From assembly GCF_024529975.1 (NCBI RefSeq), contig NZ_AP024897.1, forward strand, positions 3,720,001 to 3,784,000: a stretch of DNA of 64,000 bases. Reading direction: 5' to 3'. Origin of the DNA: Vibrio quintilis (GTDB taxonomy: Bacteria > Pseudomonadota > Gammaproteobacteria > Enterobacterales > Vibrionaceae). Below the pieces are notes generated by a model. It was not told where the DNA came from, did no database searches, and saw only the letters and a list, made by a program, of their open reading frames with translations. Position numbers and translations under genes: made by a program. Numbering within the stretch: position 1 is the first letter of the stretch; each line of letters opens with the position of its first letter. This document shows positions 33,492 through 42,853 of this stretch, piece after piece.

Positions 33492-34469
33492 ATGACACTA
33501 TTCTCTTTTATACCTGCCTCCGGCGGAGTCAACCCGCATACACAAACACTGCTTCCCAGATTTATCCGGAAAAAAAACCTGTTCATACCTCATTGGGAGA
33601 GCATCTCAACGCCAGACGATGATGTTCTGGATATCGCATGGAGTGAAAATCCTCATTCTGAATCCGCCCAGGATAAGCCGGTGTTTATTCTGTTTCATGG
33701 CCTGGAAGGTAGCTTTAACAGCCCTTATGCGAATGGATTGATGCATGCCTTTGCTGAAAAAGGGTGGCTTGCAGTCATGATGCATTTCCGTGGATGCAGC
33801 GGAAAGCCAAATTTACAGGCCCGGGCTTATCATTCAGGTGAAACCAAAGATCCACACCATTTCCTGCAAATGCTGACTGAGCGATTTCCGCATTCGTACA
33901 AAATAGCAACAGGTATCTCGCTGGGTGGAAATATGCTGGCGAATTATCTGGTTGAATTTGCCAAAGAACCACTACTCAACGCCGCAACAATTATCTCTGC
34001 ACCATTCGACCTTGCAGCCTGCTCAGATAGAATTAATGATGGTTTCTCTAAAGTATATCAGCGTTACCTGCTTAGCTCTCTGAAGAAGAACGCCTTGCAA
34101 CGCATTCAAATTCTACGGCAAAAAATACCAGTGACAAGCGATGCGATTCAAAGCCTGACCACACTGAAAAATTTTGATGATTTAATTACAGCGCCACTCC
34201 ATGGGTTCTCGGATGCCAGTCACTATTATCATCAATGTTCTGCGATTCATAAGCTGGCACAAATCAAGCTACCAACGTTAATTATTCACGCACGGGATGA
34301 TCCATTTATGACTGCATCAGTCATTCCTTCCGAACCACTGCCTGAAACAATTAATTATCAACTACTTGCTCATGGCGGACACGTTGGTTTTCTTAGCGGC
34401 AGTATTTTTAAACCGGTCTTCTGGCTGGAACAAACACTTCCTGCTTACTACGCTAAACACGTAGAATAG
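33492..34469 (+). CDS. yheT: YheT-type alpha/beta hydrolase
   Basis: Putative esterase of the YheT/EMB8 family, 325 residues, cytoplasmic. Starts with GGVNPHTQTLLPRFIRKK. The oxyanion region LFHGLEGSFNSPYANGLMHA and RGCSGKPN precede the nucleophile elbow GISLGGNM (Ser). The acid/His part is near HARDDPFM and AHGGHVGFLSG, giving a complete Ser-Asp-His triad. Substrate unknown. Confidence 0.9.
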   Translation: MTLFSFIPASGGVNPHTQTLLPRFIRKKNLFIPHWESISTPDDDVLDIAWSENPHSESAQDKPVFILFHGLEGSFNSPYANGLMHAFAEKGWLAVMMHFRGCSGKPNLQARAYHSGETKDPHHFLQMLTERFPHSYKIATGISLGGNMLANYLVEFAKEPLLNAATIISAPFDLAACSDRINDGFSKVYQRYLLSSLKKNALQRIQILRQKIPVTSDAIQSLTTLKNFDDLITAPLHGFSDASHYYHQCSAIHKLAQIKLPTLIIHARDDPFMTASVIPSEPLPETINYQLLAHGGHVGFLSGSIFKPVFWLEQTLPAYYAKHVE

Positions 34470-34499
34470 CTTTATACAACGAATTACAGACCAAAAATT

Positions 34500-34712
34500 A
34501 TGATTGTTCCCTGGCAAGAAATATCACCTGACGCGCTGGAAAACCTGATTCGGGAATTTGTCCTGCGGGAAGGCACAGACTACGGTGAGAGCGAAATACC
34601 ACTGAAAATAAAGATAGAGCAAATCAAACAACAGCTAAAAACCGGAGAAGCTGTCGTCGTCTATTCCGAATTACACGAGACTGTAGATATTCAACTAAAC
34701 AGATACCAGTAA
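34500..34712 (+). CDS. yheU: YheU family protein
   Basis: 70-residue protein of the YheU (UPF0270) family. It begins [20 protein letters not shown] and includes [16 protein letters not shown], the family core. No known function. Thirty bases after yheT, so probably cotranscribed. Confidence 0.9.
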   Translation: MIVPWQEISPDALENLIREFVLREGTDYGESEIPLKIKIEQIKQQLKTGEAVVVYSELHETVDIQLNRYQ

Positions 34713-34789
34713 CGTAACATCACCCGGATGACACAATTCCAATCCATGATATAGTTGTGCCACATTGAATATGATAGACAGAGGATGTC

Positions 34790-35659
34790 ATGTCAGCAAA
34801 ACATCCAATTATTGCGGTCACCGGCTCTTCAGGAGCAGGAACGACGACAACATCAGAAGCATTTCGCAAAATGTTTAATATGATGAAGATTAAATCAGCC
34901 TGGGTGGAAGGTGATAGTTTTCACCGGTTTACCCGCCCGGAAATGGATGTAGAGATTCGTAAGGCCAGAGAACAGGGACGGCACATCAGTTACTTTGGTC
35001 CTCAGGCCAATGATTTTTCTGCCCTGGAAGAATTCTTCCGGGAATATGGCCGTTCAGGCACGGGAAAGATTCGTCGATATCTGCATACATTTGATGAAGC
35101 CGTTCCATATAATCAGACTCCCGGGACATTCACGCCCTGGCAGGAGCTGCCCGATGATACCAACGTATTATTCTATGAAGGGCTACACGGCGGTGTCGTT
35201 GATGGCGAAATCAACGTATCACAGCATGTTGATTTTCTTATTGGCATGGTACCCATAGTGAACCTGGAATGGATTCAGAAATTTGTTCGCGATACCAGAG
35301 ATCGGGGGCACTCGAAAGAAGCCGTGATGGACTCGATTGTCCGTTCAATGGATGATTATCTGAATTATATTACACCTCAGTTTTCCCGGACACATATCAA
35401 CTTTCAACGCGTTCCGACTGTCGATACATCAAACCCGCTGAGCGCAAAAGGCATCCCCAGCCTCGACGAAAGCTTTGTCGTAATCCGGCTGCGGGGAATT
35501 AAAAATGTCGATTTCCCCTATTTACTCGCCATGATTGATGGCTCGTTCATGTCCCGGCATAACACCATTGTTGTACCGGGCGGAAAGATGAGTTTTGCCA
35601 TGGAGTTAATTGTCCGGCCAATTCTGCAAAAATTAATCGAAACAGGAAAAATTGGTTAA
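34790..35659 (+). CDS. prkB: Phosphoribulokinase-like P-loop kinase PrkB
   Basis: 289-residue kinase of the phosphoribulokinase/uridine kinase family. P-loop-type start IIAVTGSSGAGTTTTSEAFR; GDSFHRFTRPEMD; and FYEGLHGGV with the catalytic acid. It lacks Calvin-cycle partners here, so its substrate in heterotrophs is unknown. Found next to yheU and crp as in E. coli. Confidence 0.92.
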   Translation: MSAKHPIIAVTGSSGAGTTTTSEAFRKMFNMMKIKSAWVEGDSFHRFTRPEMDVEIRKAREQGRHISYFGPQANDFSALEEFFREYGRSGTGKIRRYLHTFDEAVPYNQTPGTFTPWQELPDDTNVLFYEGLHGGVVDGEINVSQHVDFLIGMVPIVNLEWIQKFVRDTRDRGHSKEAVMDSIVRSMDDYLNYITPQFSRTHINFQRVPTVDTSNPLSAKGIPSLDESFVVIRLRGIKNVDFPYLLAMIDGSFMSRHNTIVVPGGKMSFAMELIVRPILQKLIETGKIG

Positions 35660-35812
35660 CCCGGGCTAAACCAGACGACATTCTATATTTTACTTTTCAT
35701 ACCGTGACACTGAGCACATTTTGTGGGATAAATTTGCAGTGGTCACACGATAAAAATCAAGAAATTGTGCCAGAAAAACGATACTATTTTTAATAGCGAA
35801 ACAGAAGACGAC

Positions 35813-35841
35813 TTGCACGCTTTCTAAACACCTCTTATGCT
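35813..35841 (+). promoter_or_regulatory. Promoter of crp
   Basis: TTGCAC (35813-35818), a 17-base spacer and TATGCT (35836-35841) give a good sigma-70 promoter about 75 bases before the crp start. The surrounding 256-base spacer may contain further control sites, but no clear full CRP palindrome was seen. Confidence 0.65.
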
Positions 35842-35915
35842 AGATTTTTATATCAATGCTTTAGCTTAAGAACACGGAAAGTAGCAAGCATACCCTGCAG
35901 AGGAAGAGAGATATT

Positions 35916-36548
35916 ATGGTTCTAGGTAAACCTCAAACCGATCCAACTTTAGAGTGGTTTCTTTCACATTGTCATATTCATAAGTACCCATCAAAGAGTA
36001 CGCTCATCCATGCTGGTGAAAAAGCAGAGACGCTTTACTATATCGTAAAAGGTTCTGTTGCAGTTCTCATTAAAGATGAAGAAGGGAAAGAAATGATTCT
36101 TTCCTATCTGAATCAGGGAGACTTCATTGGTGAACTTGGTTTATTTGAAGAAGGTCAGGAACGTACAGCCTGGGTTCGGGCGAAGTCCCCATGTGAAGTT
36201 GCTGAGATTTCATTTAAGAAATTCCGTCAGCTGATTCAGGTCAATCCGGACATCCTGATGCGTCTGGCCGGACAAATGGCAAGCCGTCTTCAGGTGACAA
36301 GTCAGAAAGTCGGTGATCTGGCATTCCTTGATGTGACGGGCCGTATTGCACAAACACTACTCAACCTTGCAAAACAACCAGATGCAATGACTCACCCTGA
36401 TGGCATGCAAATAAAAATAACACGTCAGGAAATCGGTCAAATTGTAGGTTGTTCACGTGAAACGGTTGGTCGTATTTTAAAAATGCTAGAAGAGCAGAAT
36501 CTAATTTCAGCACATGGTAAAACCATTGTGGTTTACGGCACACGCTAA
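35916..36548 (+). CDS. crp: cAMP receptor protein (catabolite regulator)
   Basis: Global cAMP-dependent transcription factor. 210 residues, same length as E. coli CRP. The cyclic-nucleotide-binding domain includes [20 protein letters not shown] with the Arg and Glu that bind cAMP. The long dimerisation helix (about 110-135) precedes the winged helix-turn-helix with the recognition segment [20 protein letters not shown]. Vibrio CRP commonly controls motility, competence and sugar use. Followed by a strong terminator. Confidence 0.98.
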   Translation: MVLGKPQTDPTLEWFLSHCHIHKYPSKSTLIHAGEKAETLYYIVKGSVAVLIKDEEGKEMILSYLNQGDFIGELGLFEEGQERTAWVRAKSPCEVAEISFKKFRQLIQVNPDILMRLAGQMASRLQVTSQKVGDLAFLDVTGRIAQTLLNLAKQPDAMTHPDGMQIKITRQEIGQIVGCSRETVGRILKMLEEQNLISAHGKTIVVYGTR

Positions 36549-36575
36549 TTAGTTATTTTCTGATTTTCTCTGTTT

Positions 36576-36606
36576 AAAAAGCCACTTTTTAAAAGTGGCT
36601 TTTTCA
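36576..36606. terminator. Bidirectional terminator between crp and the DUF1338 gene
   Basis: AAAAAGCCACTTTT / AAAAGTGGCTTTTT forms an almost perfect palindrome with A-run and T-run on either side, so it can serve crp rightward and the convergent DUF1338 gene leftward. Confidence 0.88.
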
Positions 36607-36652
36607 TATCTGTCAGATATTCGCTATAATAATCAGGATTAAAAACTGACAG

Positions 36653-37450
36653 TTAGTGTATGTTATTCGTACTTTCAAATATCTTATCTGCAGATGCTGC
36701 TACAAATCCCGGATACAACACACCATTATTCATAGGGTAACGTTTAGCAAATTCGTAAAAACCACCCGGTATCAATAACTCAGCGTCTGTAAACTCGACT
36801 GCGACTTTATCTGCCATTGTCGACGACTGTTCCAGAAAGACCGCCGGTGAACCTTTAATTTCCCCGCCGGCAGTATTCAGTGAGAAACCATTGTCATTTA
36901 AATAGCGATTCACTTCGGCTATATGCCTGAACTGATTCAGCTGATTCACACTTACAGTGAAATGGTTCGCACCGTATCCATGAGCTGCAACCCAGGCTGC
37001 ATACTCACTTTCTTCCGACAATATATGGTACTGCTCCAGCGAAACAGGCCACAAACGCCCGCCATATAAAAAAGAAGCATCAGATACCATCTCAGGTTTG
37101 ATATGAGCGACCAGACTCTTGATTATTTTTTGCAGAGGCACCGGACAATGTTCTGTTTCCAGCTCGCTGATAAAAACCTTAGGTTGCTTTGGATCCGGAT
37201 GTTCAAAATGTTTTGCGTTCAGTTTTTTTGACTCAAAATGATAATGACCTTTTTCTTCATACCCCATTTCAAGAAATGGTTTTGCCAGTGTACTCATTCG
37301 TACAGGATCTAAATTAAATGTTCGCAGTGCAATATGATCATTCACCAATGGCTCATTTTCCTGCAATAACTGGTGAACCCGACAAGCTGAAGGACATAGC
37401 CTGGTAATATAATCTTGCCACATGGCTTCAAACAATATCTCCGGTGTCAT
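36653..37450 (-). CDS. DUF1338 family protein (2-oxoadipate dioxygenase/decarboxylase-like)
   Basis: 265 residues from the ATG at 37450, which has AAGGAGG seven bases upstream (a GTG two codons earlier is possible). Metal-ligand-like histidines occur in NDHIALRTFN and GANHFTVSVN, and a late Glu in VAVEFTDAELLIPGGFYEFA. The fold is of the vicinal-oxygen-chelate type reported for HglS/YdcJ, enzymes converting 2-oxoadipate to D-2-hydroxyglutarate. In Vibrio this gene usually follows astA-astD. The exact substrate of the short Vibrio form is not established. Confidence 0.75.
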   Translation of the reverse strand: MTPEILFEAMWQDYITRLCPSACRVHQLLQENEPLVNDHIALRTFNLDPVRMSTLAKPFLEMGYEEKGHYHFESKKLNAKHFEHPDPKQPKVFISELETEHCPVPLQKIIKSLVAHIKPEMVSDASFLYGGRLWPVSLEQYHILSEESEYAAWVAAHGYGANHFTVSVNQLNQFRHIAEVNRYLNDNGFSLNTAGGEIKGSPAVFLEQSSTMADKVAVEFTDAELLIPGGFYEFAKRYPMNNGVLYPGFVAASADKIFESTNNIH

Positions 37451-37456
37451 AAACAC

Positions 37457-37522
37457 CTCCTTATCCAGTTGCAGCCCCGGTTCAGCTTTCCCGATCAGTG
37501 ATGCCGGGAACTCAGGGGGCTT
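37457..37522 (-). pseudogene. Possible scar of astD (deleted succinylglutamate-semialdehyde dehydrogenase)
   Basis: Between the astA stop and the DUF1338 Shine-Dalgarno only 66 bases remain, where vibrios normally have a gene of about 1.45 kb, astD. Read in frame after the astA stop, the scar gives FPASLIGKAEPGLQL, which resembles the C-terminus of AstD as I recall it (E. coli: PMASL followed a few residues on by NPGLDF). This suggests an internal deletion leaving the last codons. The match is short, so the identity is tentative. Confidence 0.4.
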
Positions 37523-38545
37523 TCAATGATTCACTAAGATACGAACCCGATCTCCGTTATCCACCAGCAAAGCTTTCGCCGCCTCAGAAGAAATCATCAC
37601 ATTTTCACGGTCTTCATCCAGCAATACATCAGCCATGACGGCTCTGAAGTTTTCAACTGAAGTATTGCTGACCAACACAGACATACCATGCACTTTATCC
37701 TGAATGATGACCTTCGCTGAAAAAGAGTTTCTTACTGAACGAATATGTTTCAGGTGGCATTCCACCGTAGGGCCAGCATCAAAAATATCCACATAATCCC
37801 GGCAGGTAAACCCTTCATCTTCGAGAATTTTTAATGCCGGCCGCGTCTTATCATGGACCTGGCCAATCACAGCCTGCGCTTCTTTACTCAGTAAATTGAC
37901 ATAGATGGGTAACTTAGGCATTAAATCCGCGATAAACCCTTTATGACCAGAGCCGGCAAGATAGTCAGCCAGTGTAAAATCAATCCCGAAAAAGTGTTCC
38001 TGTAACCACTGCCAGAAAGGTGAGTTTCCCTGCTCATCAGAAACACCCCTCATTTCTGCAATGATAGTTGAAGAAAATCTTTCCGGGTGTTCTGCCATCA
38101 TTAAAAAGCGACATTTGGACATTAATTTACCATTCAGGCCTTCCCGGAAACGCGGTAAAAGAAACAGAGAACAAAGCTCGGAACAGCCGGTATAGTTATT
38201 ACCAAAACTTAATAATTTGACAATTTTATTCACGCCTAAACGACGGGAGGAGTGAACAATAGTATCAATATGATAACTATAAAATGGCAGATCCCAGCCT
38301 ACTGAAGCTTCAATCGCCGTCGTTCCGACTGCAACGCCACTTTCGGAATCGATACCGACCATCAAATAACCTTCATCAGTTGGTGCTGTAATATCCGCTT
38401 TGGCAAAGCTATATACAGAATGTTCGATACGGTAATTCAACAGCTCTTCATTTTCCGGCAATGAAGTAAAGCCATGACCGGATTCAACAGCACAACGATG
38501 GAGTGCGCTATAATCAGCCAAAGCAATGGGACGAATAATCAACAT
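37523..38545 (-). CDS. astA: Arginine N-succinyltransferase
   Basis: First enzyme of the ammonia-producing arginine succinyltransferase (AST) pathway: arginine plus succinyl-CoA. 340 residues, full length. It starts MLIIRPIALADYSALHRCAV, with the acetyltransferase-like core including SFGNNYTGCSELCSLFLLPR and AEMRGVSDEQGNSPFWQWLQ, and HFFGIDFTLADYL. All residues appear intact although the next pathway gene astD is missing downstream. A terminator separates it from upstream argD, so it needs its own promoter in 38546-38720. Confidence 0.95.
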   Translation of the reverse strand: MLIIRPIALADYSALHRCAVESGHGFTSLPENEELLNYRIEHSVYSFAKADITAPTDEGYLMVGIDSESGVAVGTTAIEASVGWDLPFYSYHIDTIVHSSRRLGVNKIVKLLSFGNNYTGCSELCSLFLLPRFREGLNGKLMSKCRFLMMAEHPERFSSTIIAEMRGVSDEQGNSPFWQWLQEHFFGIDFTLADYLAGSGHKGFIADLMPKLPIYVNLLSKEAQAVIGQVHDKTRPALKILEDEGFTCRDYVDIFDAGPTVECHLKHIRSVRNSFSAKVIIQDKVHGMSVLVSNTSVENFRAVMADVLLDEDRENVMISSEAAKALLVDNGDRVRILVNH

Positions 38546-38724
38546 GACAATCTCTCCCCTGATTTGTTGTTATCATTTAAGAATAGCTCAATATAAACAA
38601 AACCTTGGCTAAACTTTGCTATGACAGTAAAAGTCAGATATCACAGTCTGACATGACAGATACAGCCCCCGCTTTGCTGAGGCATTTTCAACCATCAGAA
38701 AAGCAGCCATCAAGAAACAGGGAT

Positions 38725-38750
38725 AAAAAAAGCGGACCAACTGGCCCGCT
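38725..38750 (-). terminator. Terminator between argD and astA
   Basis: Minus-strand stem AGCGGGCC / GGTCCGCT (one G-T pair), loop AGTT, followed by T7. It lies 28 bases after argD. Confidence 0.85.
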
Positions 38751-38777
38751 CTGTTCTATTCAGAAAATTCATTGTCA

Positions 38778-39998
<1,221 letters not shown>

Positions 39999-40384
39999 TC
40001 ACTCATTCCTCTTATTACTTAACAGAGTCATAACCAGCAATATAATCAATCCATGAATTTATTATAGATGAAGCATTATCCTGTTATGACTGACAATTAT
40101 TTTTGTCACAATTAATCAACAATTTATCATAAAAACGCGCTGCAGGAACCCCAATATGCCTGACCTGCTCACTTCAAACCATACCGCAAAAATAAATATG
40201 CAGTAATAATAATTTTTTTAATTCATGAAAATATCTATACGCTTCATTCTTATGAAAATATAAGTAATGTGGAGTTAATAAATAAGCATTCAGAACATCA
40301 AAAAATTCTTGAGTAATTCCCTGCTTTACTTATCAATATTGTCAGAAACGGTTACCTGGAAAGGTCAACTCCCTGGCATTTTCA
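39999..40384. other. AT-rich intergenic region between pabA and argD
   Basis: About 385 bases without a credible gene. It should contain the argD promoter. Several TGAAT/ATTCA-like words (for example near 40052-40070 and 40224) faintly resemble ArgR half-sites, but none forms a convincing box. No terminator for pabA was recognised. Confidence 0.4.
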
Positions 40385-40963
40385 TCAGCGACGTAAAAAA
40401 TTAGCCAGCAATTCATGTCCCTGTTCTGTTTTGATCGATTCCGGATGGAATTGCACCGCATCCAGCGGGAGTGTCCGGTGCTGATACCCCATGATTTCAT
40501 CAACCTTTCCATTCTCCTGCTCAGTCCAGGCAGTGACTTCAAAACAATCGGGCAATGTTTCCTTCTCAACCACCAAAGAGTGATAACGGGTGACGGTTAA
40601 CGGATCATTCAGCCCCTGAAACAATCCGGTGTGATGATGACGGATTTGTGAAGTTTTTCCGTGCATCACCTGGCGGGCACGAATCACACTGGCGCCATAT
40701 GCCTGAGCAATTGACTGATGGCCAAGACAAACACCTAAAATTGGTAATTTACCTGAGAAATGACGCACAACCTCAAGCGAAATACCAGCGTCGTCGGGCG
40801 TACAGGGACCGGGAGAAATCACCAGATGAGAAGGATTTAAAGCCCGGATACCATCAATATCAATCTGGTCGTTGCGGATAACACGCACATCCGCGTCGAG
40901 CTCACAAAAGTACTGGTACAGGTTATAAGTAAATGAATCGTAATTATCGATGATGAGTAACAT
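40385..40963 (-). CDS. pabA: Aminodeoxychorismate/anthranilate synthase glutaminase subunit
   Basis: Type-1 glutamine amidotransferase supplying ammonia to PabB for p-aminobenzoate (folate) and possibly to TrpE. 192 residues from the ATG at 40963 ([20 protein letters not shown]), the family start; the frame is open for 19 more codons. Triad: the Cys in [12 protein letters not shown], and His and Glu in [20 protein letters not shown]. Next to argD, as in E. coli and Vibrio, which favours pabA over trpG. Confidence 0.9.
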   Translation of the reverse strand: MLLIIDNYDSFTYNLYQYFCELDADVRVIRNDQIDIDGIRALNPSHLVISPGPCTPDDAGISLEVVRHFSGKLPILGVCLGHQSIAQAYGASVIRARQVMHGKTSQIRHHHTGLFQGLNDPLTVTRYHSLVVEKETLPDCFEVTAWTEQENGKVDEIMGYQHRTLPLDAVQFHPESIKTEQGHELLANFLRR

Positions 40964-41023
40964 AGGCTGGCTAATATCCTGACCGGGTTTCTGGCGCTTA
41001 TTGTGCAGAATACGCCTCATAAA

Positions 41024-41953
41024 TCAAGAATCATCCGCAGCAGGCTGACCAGCAGCTTCCTCTTTTACCGGAAAACAGGTTGCAATCCGTGCAACTAACC
41101 AGGCAATGAATGTAGATTGTGCATCTGTGCGGATCTCGGTGCCGGCATCAGGCAGATGCAGAATGACATAGCGGAAGCCGGAACGAACAAAACCAAACGG
41201 AGCAATCAAACGGCCCTGTTTCAGGTCATCAGCCACAAGCGGGTAAGATGCGATCGCCATTCCCAAACCATCTCCGGCCGCCTGAAGAGAAAAATAAAAA
41301 TGCTCAAACGATTGATATTGTTCAGAAAAATCTGGCGCAGCGAAACCAGGGGCAGAAGAACAGGCAGTGAACCAATCATGCCATGCTTCGGGACGGGTTT
41401 GTGTATGCAGACATTTCACAGCTTCCGCAGTCGCCTGATACCTTTGCCAGTACTGCGGAGAGCAAACCGGACCGATCCATTCATCCACCAGTTCCGTAAC
41501 CTGATAACGGGCGTCAATAGGGAAATCATTCCGTCGGATTGCCAAAGATATTCCTGAATATCCCAACGTGACCGGACCACCCGCCGTCGATAAACGGACA
41601 TCAATGCCGGTCTGATGATAAAACTCATCCAGCCGGGGCATCAGCCACCGCATTGTTAAAGTCGGTTCACAGGAAACATCCAGTGCTTTCAGGTCTTGCT
41701 GTTTAAGCTGCTGCAATCCTTCTTCCAGCGCATTAAATGCCGTTTCAGTATATTTTTGCAGTAACTGACCCGGATTAGTCAGATGCATCTGACGTCCTTT
41801 CCGTTCAAACAATTGCTGACCGGTATATTGTTCCAGCACTTTGATCTGCTTACTGACAGCACCATGTGTCAGACACAAGCGTTCCGCAGCTTCTGTAAAG
41901 CTGGCTGACTGTGCAGCGATATGAAAAACATGAAATGATTTAAGATGCCTCAT
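41024..41953 (-). CDS. LysR-family transcriptional regulator (GcvA/AmpR-like)
   Basis: 309 residues. The N-terminal winged helix-turn-helix (about 1-60) contains FHIAAQSASFTEAAERLCLT and GAVSKQIKVLEQYTGQQLFE, resembling the GcvA/AmpR branch. A co-inducer-binding domain follows (about 90-295). Transcribed divergently from the LysE-type exporter gene with a 99-base spacer, the classic arrangement for a LysR regulator of an amino-acid exporter. It may also read into pabA, 60 bases downstream. The effector is unknown. Confidence 0.88.
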   Translation of the reverse strand: MRHLKSFHVFHIAAQSASFTEAAERLCLTHGAVSKQIKVLEQYTGQQLFERKGRQMHLTNPGQLLQKYTETAFNALEEGLQQLKQQDLKALDVSCEPTLTMRWLMPRLDEFYHQTGIDVRLSTAGGPVTLGYSGISLAIRRNDFPIDARYQVTELVDEWIGPVCSPQYWQRYQATAEAVKCLHTQTRPEAWHDWFTACSSAPGFAAPDFSEQYQSFEHFYFSLQAAGDGLGMAIASYPLVADDLKQGRLIAPFGFVRSGFRYVILHLPDAGTEIRTDAQSTFIAWLVARIATCFPVKEEAAGQPAADDS

Positions 41954-42052
41954 CTGTGAACTTTTCTCACAACATATCAGAGTTCATTTCGATTATAGAC
42001 GCCCCTGAAATATATACAATGAAAGCTCATAAACATTACATATGGGGAAAAT

Positions 42053-42661
42053 ATGACATCTCTGACTCTTGCCATATTAGGTCTGCTTATCGTTATCAGT
42101 CCGGGGGCTGACTTTGCTTTAGTCATAAAAAACAGTGTGATCTATGGCCGCAAAGCAGGTATAAGGACATCATTGGGAATCAGCCTTGCTATCAGCATGC
42201 ATATCGCATACTCCCTGCTCGGAATTAGTTACCTTATTTCACAAAATCAGTGGCTTTTCTCCTGTATCCGTTACGCGGGTGCTGCCTATTTGGTTTACCT
42301 GGGAATCAAAGGATTATGTGAAAAAGTGCCTCAGCCTCATTCAGTGAACAAAACTCCGGATGTCAGGCAACCCCGGACCTTCTGGCAGGGATTCTTTTGT
42401 AATGGGATGAATCCGAAAACGATGCTGTTCTTCCTCAGTATTTTCAGTCAGTTGCTCACTTCTGACCAGATATATACTCAGCAAGCGCTGCTTTACGGCC
42501 TTTATCTGATGGTTTTACATGGTGTCTGGTTTTGTATCGTGGCCTGGTTTGTGACAACGCCAAAGATACAAAACCTGTTCAGACGATTCGCTCGTCCGGT
42601 TCAGCGGCTGACCAGCCTAGGGTTAATTGGTTTCGGCACATTGTTAGCGATTCGCCAATAA
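42053..42661 (+). CDS. LysE/RhtB family amino-acid exporter
   Basis: 202-residue inner-membrane protein with about six hydrophobic helices. Family marks: LIVISPGADFALVIKNSVIY with GRKAGIRTSLGI right after (the LysE-family P-G motif), and the NGMNPKTMLFFLSIF segment in the middle. Predicted to export amino acids or derivatives; the substrate is not evident. Probably controlled by the divergent LysR gene. Its last codons and stop form the first unit of a 4 x 15-bp tandem repeat. Confidence 0.88.
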   Translation: MTSLTLAILGLLIVISPGADFALVIKNSVIYGRKAGIRTSLGISLAISMHIAYSLLGISYLISQNQWLFSCIRYAGAAYLVYLGIKGLCEKVPQPHSVNKTPDVRQPRTFWQGFFCNGMNPKTMLFFLSIFSQLLTSDQIYTQQALLYGLYLMVLHGVWFCIVAWFVTTPKIQNLFRRFARPVQRLTSLGLIGFGTLLAIRQ

Positions 42662-42705
42662 GTAATTCGTTAACAAGTAATTCATTAACAAGCAATTCGT
42701 CAATA
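42646..42705. repeat. 4 x 15-bp imperfect tandem repeat at the exporter stop codon
   Basis: Units AGCGATTCGCCAATA, AGTAATTCGTTAACA, AGTAATTCATTAACA and AGCAATTCGTCAATA are contiguous. The first unit encodes the last residues of the LysE-type exporter; its TAA stop is completed by the first base of unit two. Likely slippage expansion from the gene end. Confidence 0.8.
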
Positions 42706-42740
42706 AAAAATCCCGTCACCAGTTCATTGATGACGGGATT
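42703..42740 (-). terminator. Terminator for the methionine-synthase-like gene (possibly bidirectional)
   Basis: AATCCCGTCA / TGACGGGATT, a perfect 10-bp stem, is followed on the minus strand by a T6 run. It lies about 115 bases past the leftward gene ending at 42854 and 45 bases past the rightward exporter gene. Confidence 0.75.
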
Positions 42741-42823
42741 CGTATATACCCAGGCAGTGCCTTGGTCAGAAACCAATCCATTCTCGCTGAACATGGATCT
42801 TGAGGTCAATTAGGTATATCAGG
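42741..42823. repeat. Vibrio-type intergenic repeat
   Basis: The segment from GTATATACCCAGGCAG to TTGAGGTCAATTAGGTATAT has imperfect inverted ends (TATACC/GGTATA). On the minus strand, ATACCTAATTGACCTCAAGA followed by a TTCAGCGAGAATGG resembles dispersed repeats I recall from Vibrio genomes. It differs from the CCCAAGCAACCTGAAG family elsewhere in the window. Confidence 0.45.
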
Positions 42824-42853
42824 CAATACTGTCAGAAAACTTATCCGGGGGAA

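Noticed and set aside
40040..40260. ArgR boxes upstream of argD
   Set aside because: Only scattered half-site-like words; no full 18-bp box could be assembled with acceptable matches.
41117..41557. 146-codon plus-strand open frame
   Set aside because: Antisense shadow within the LysR gene, no ribosome-binding site and no family resemblance.
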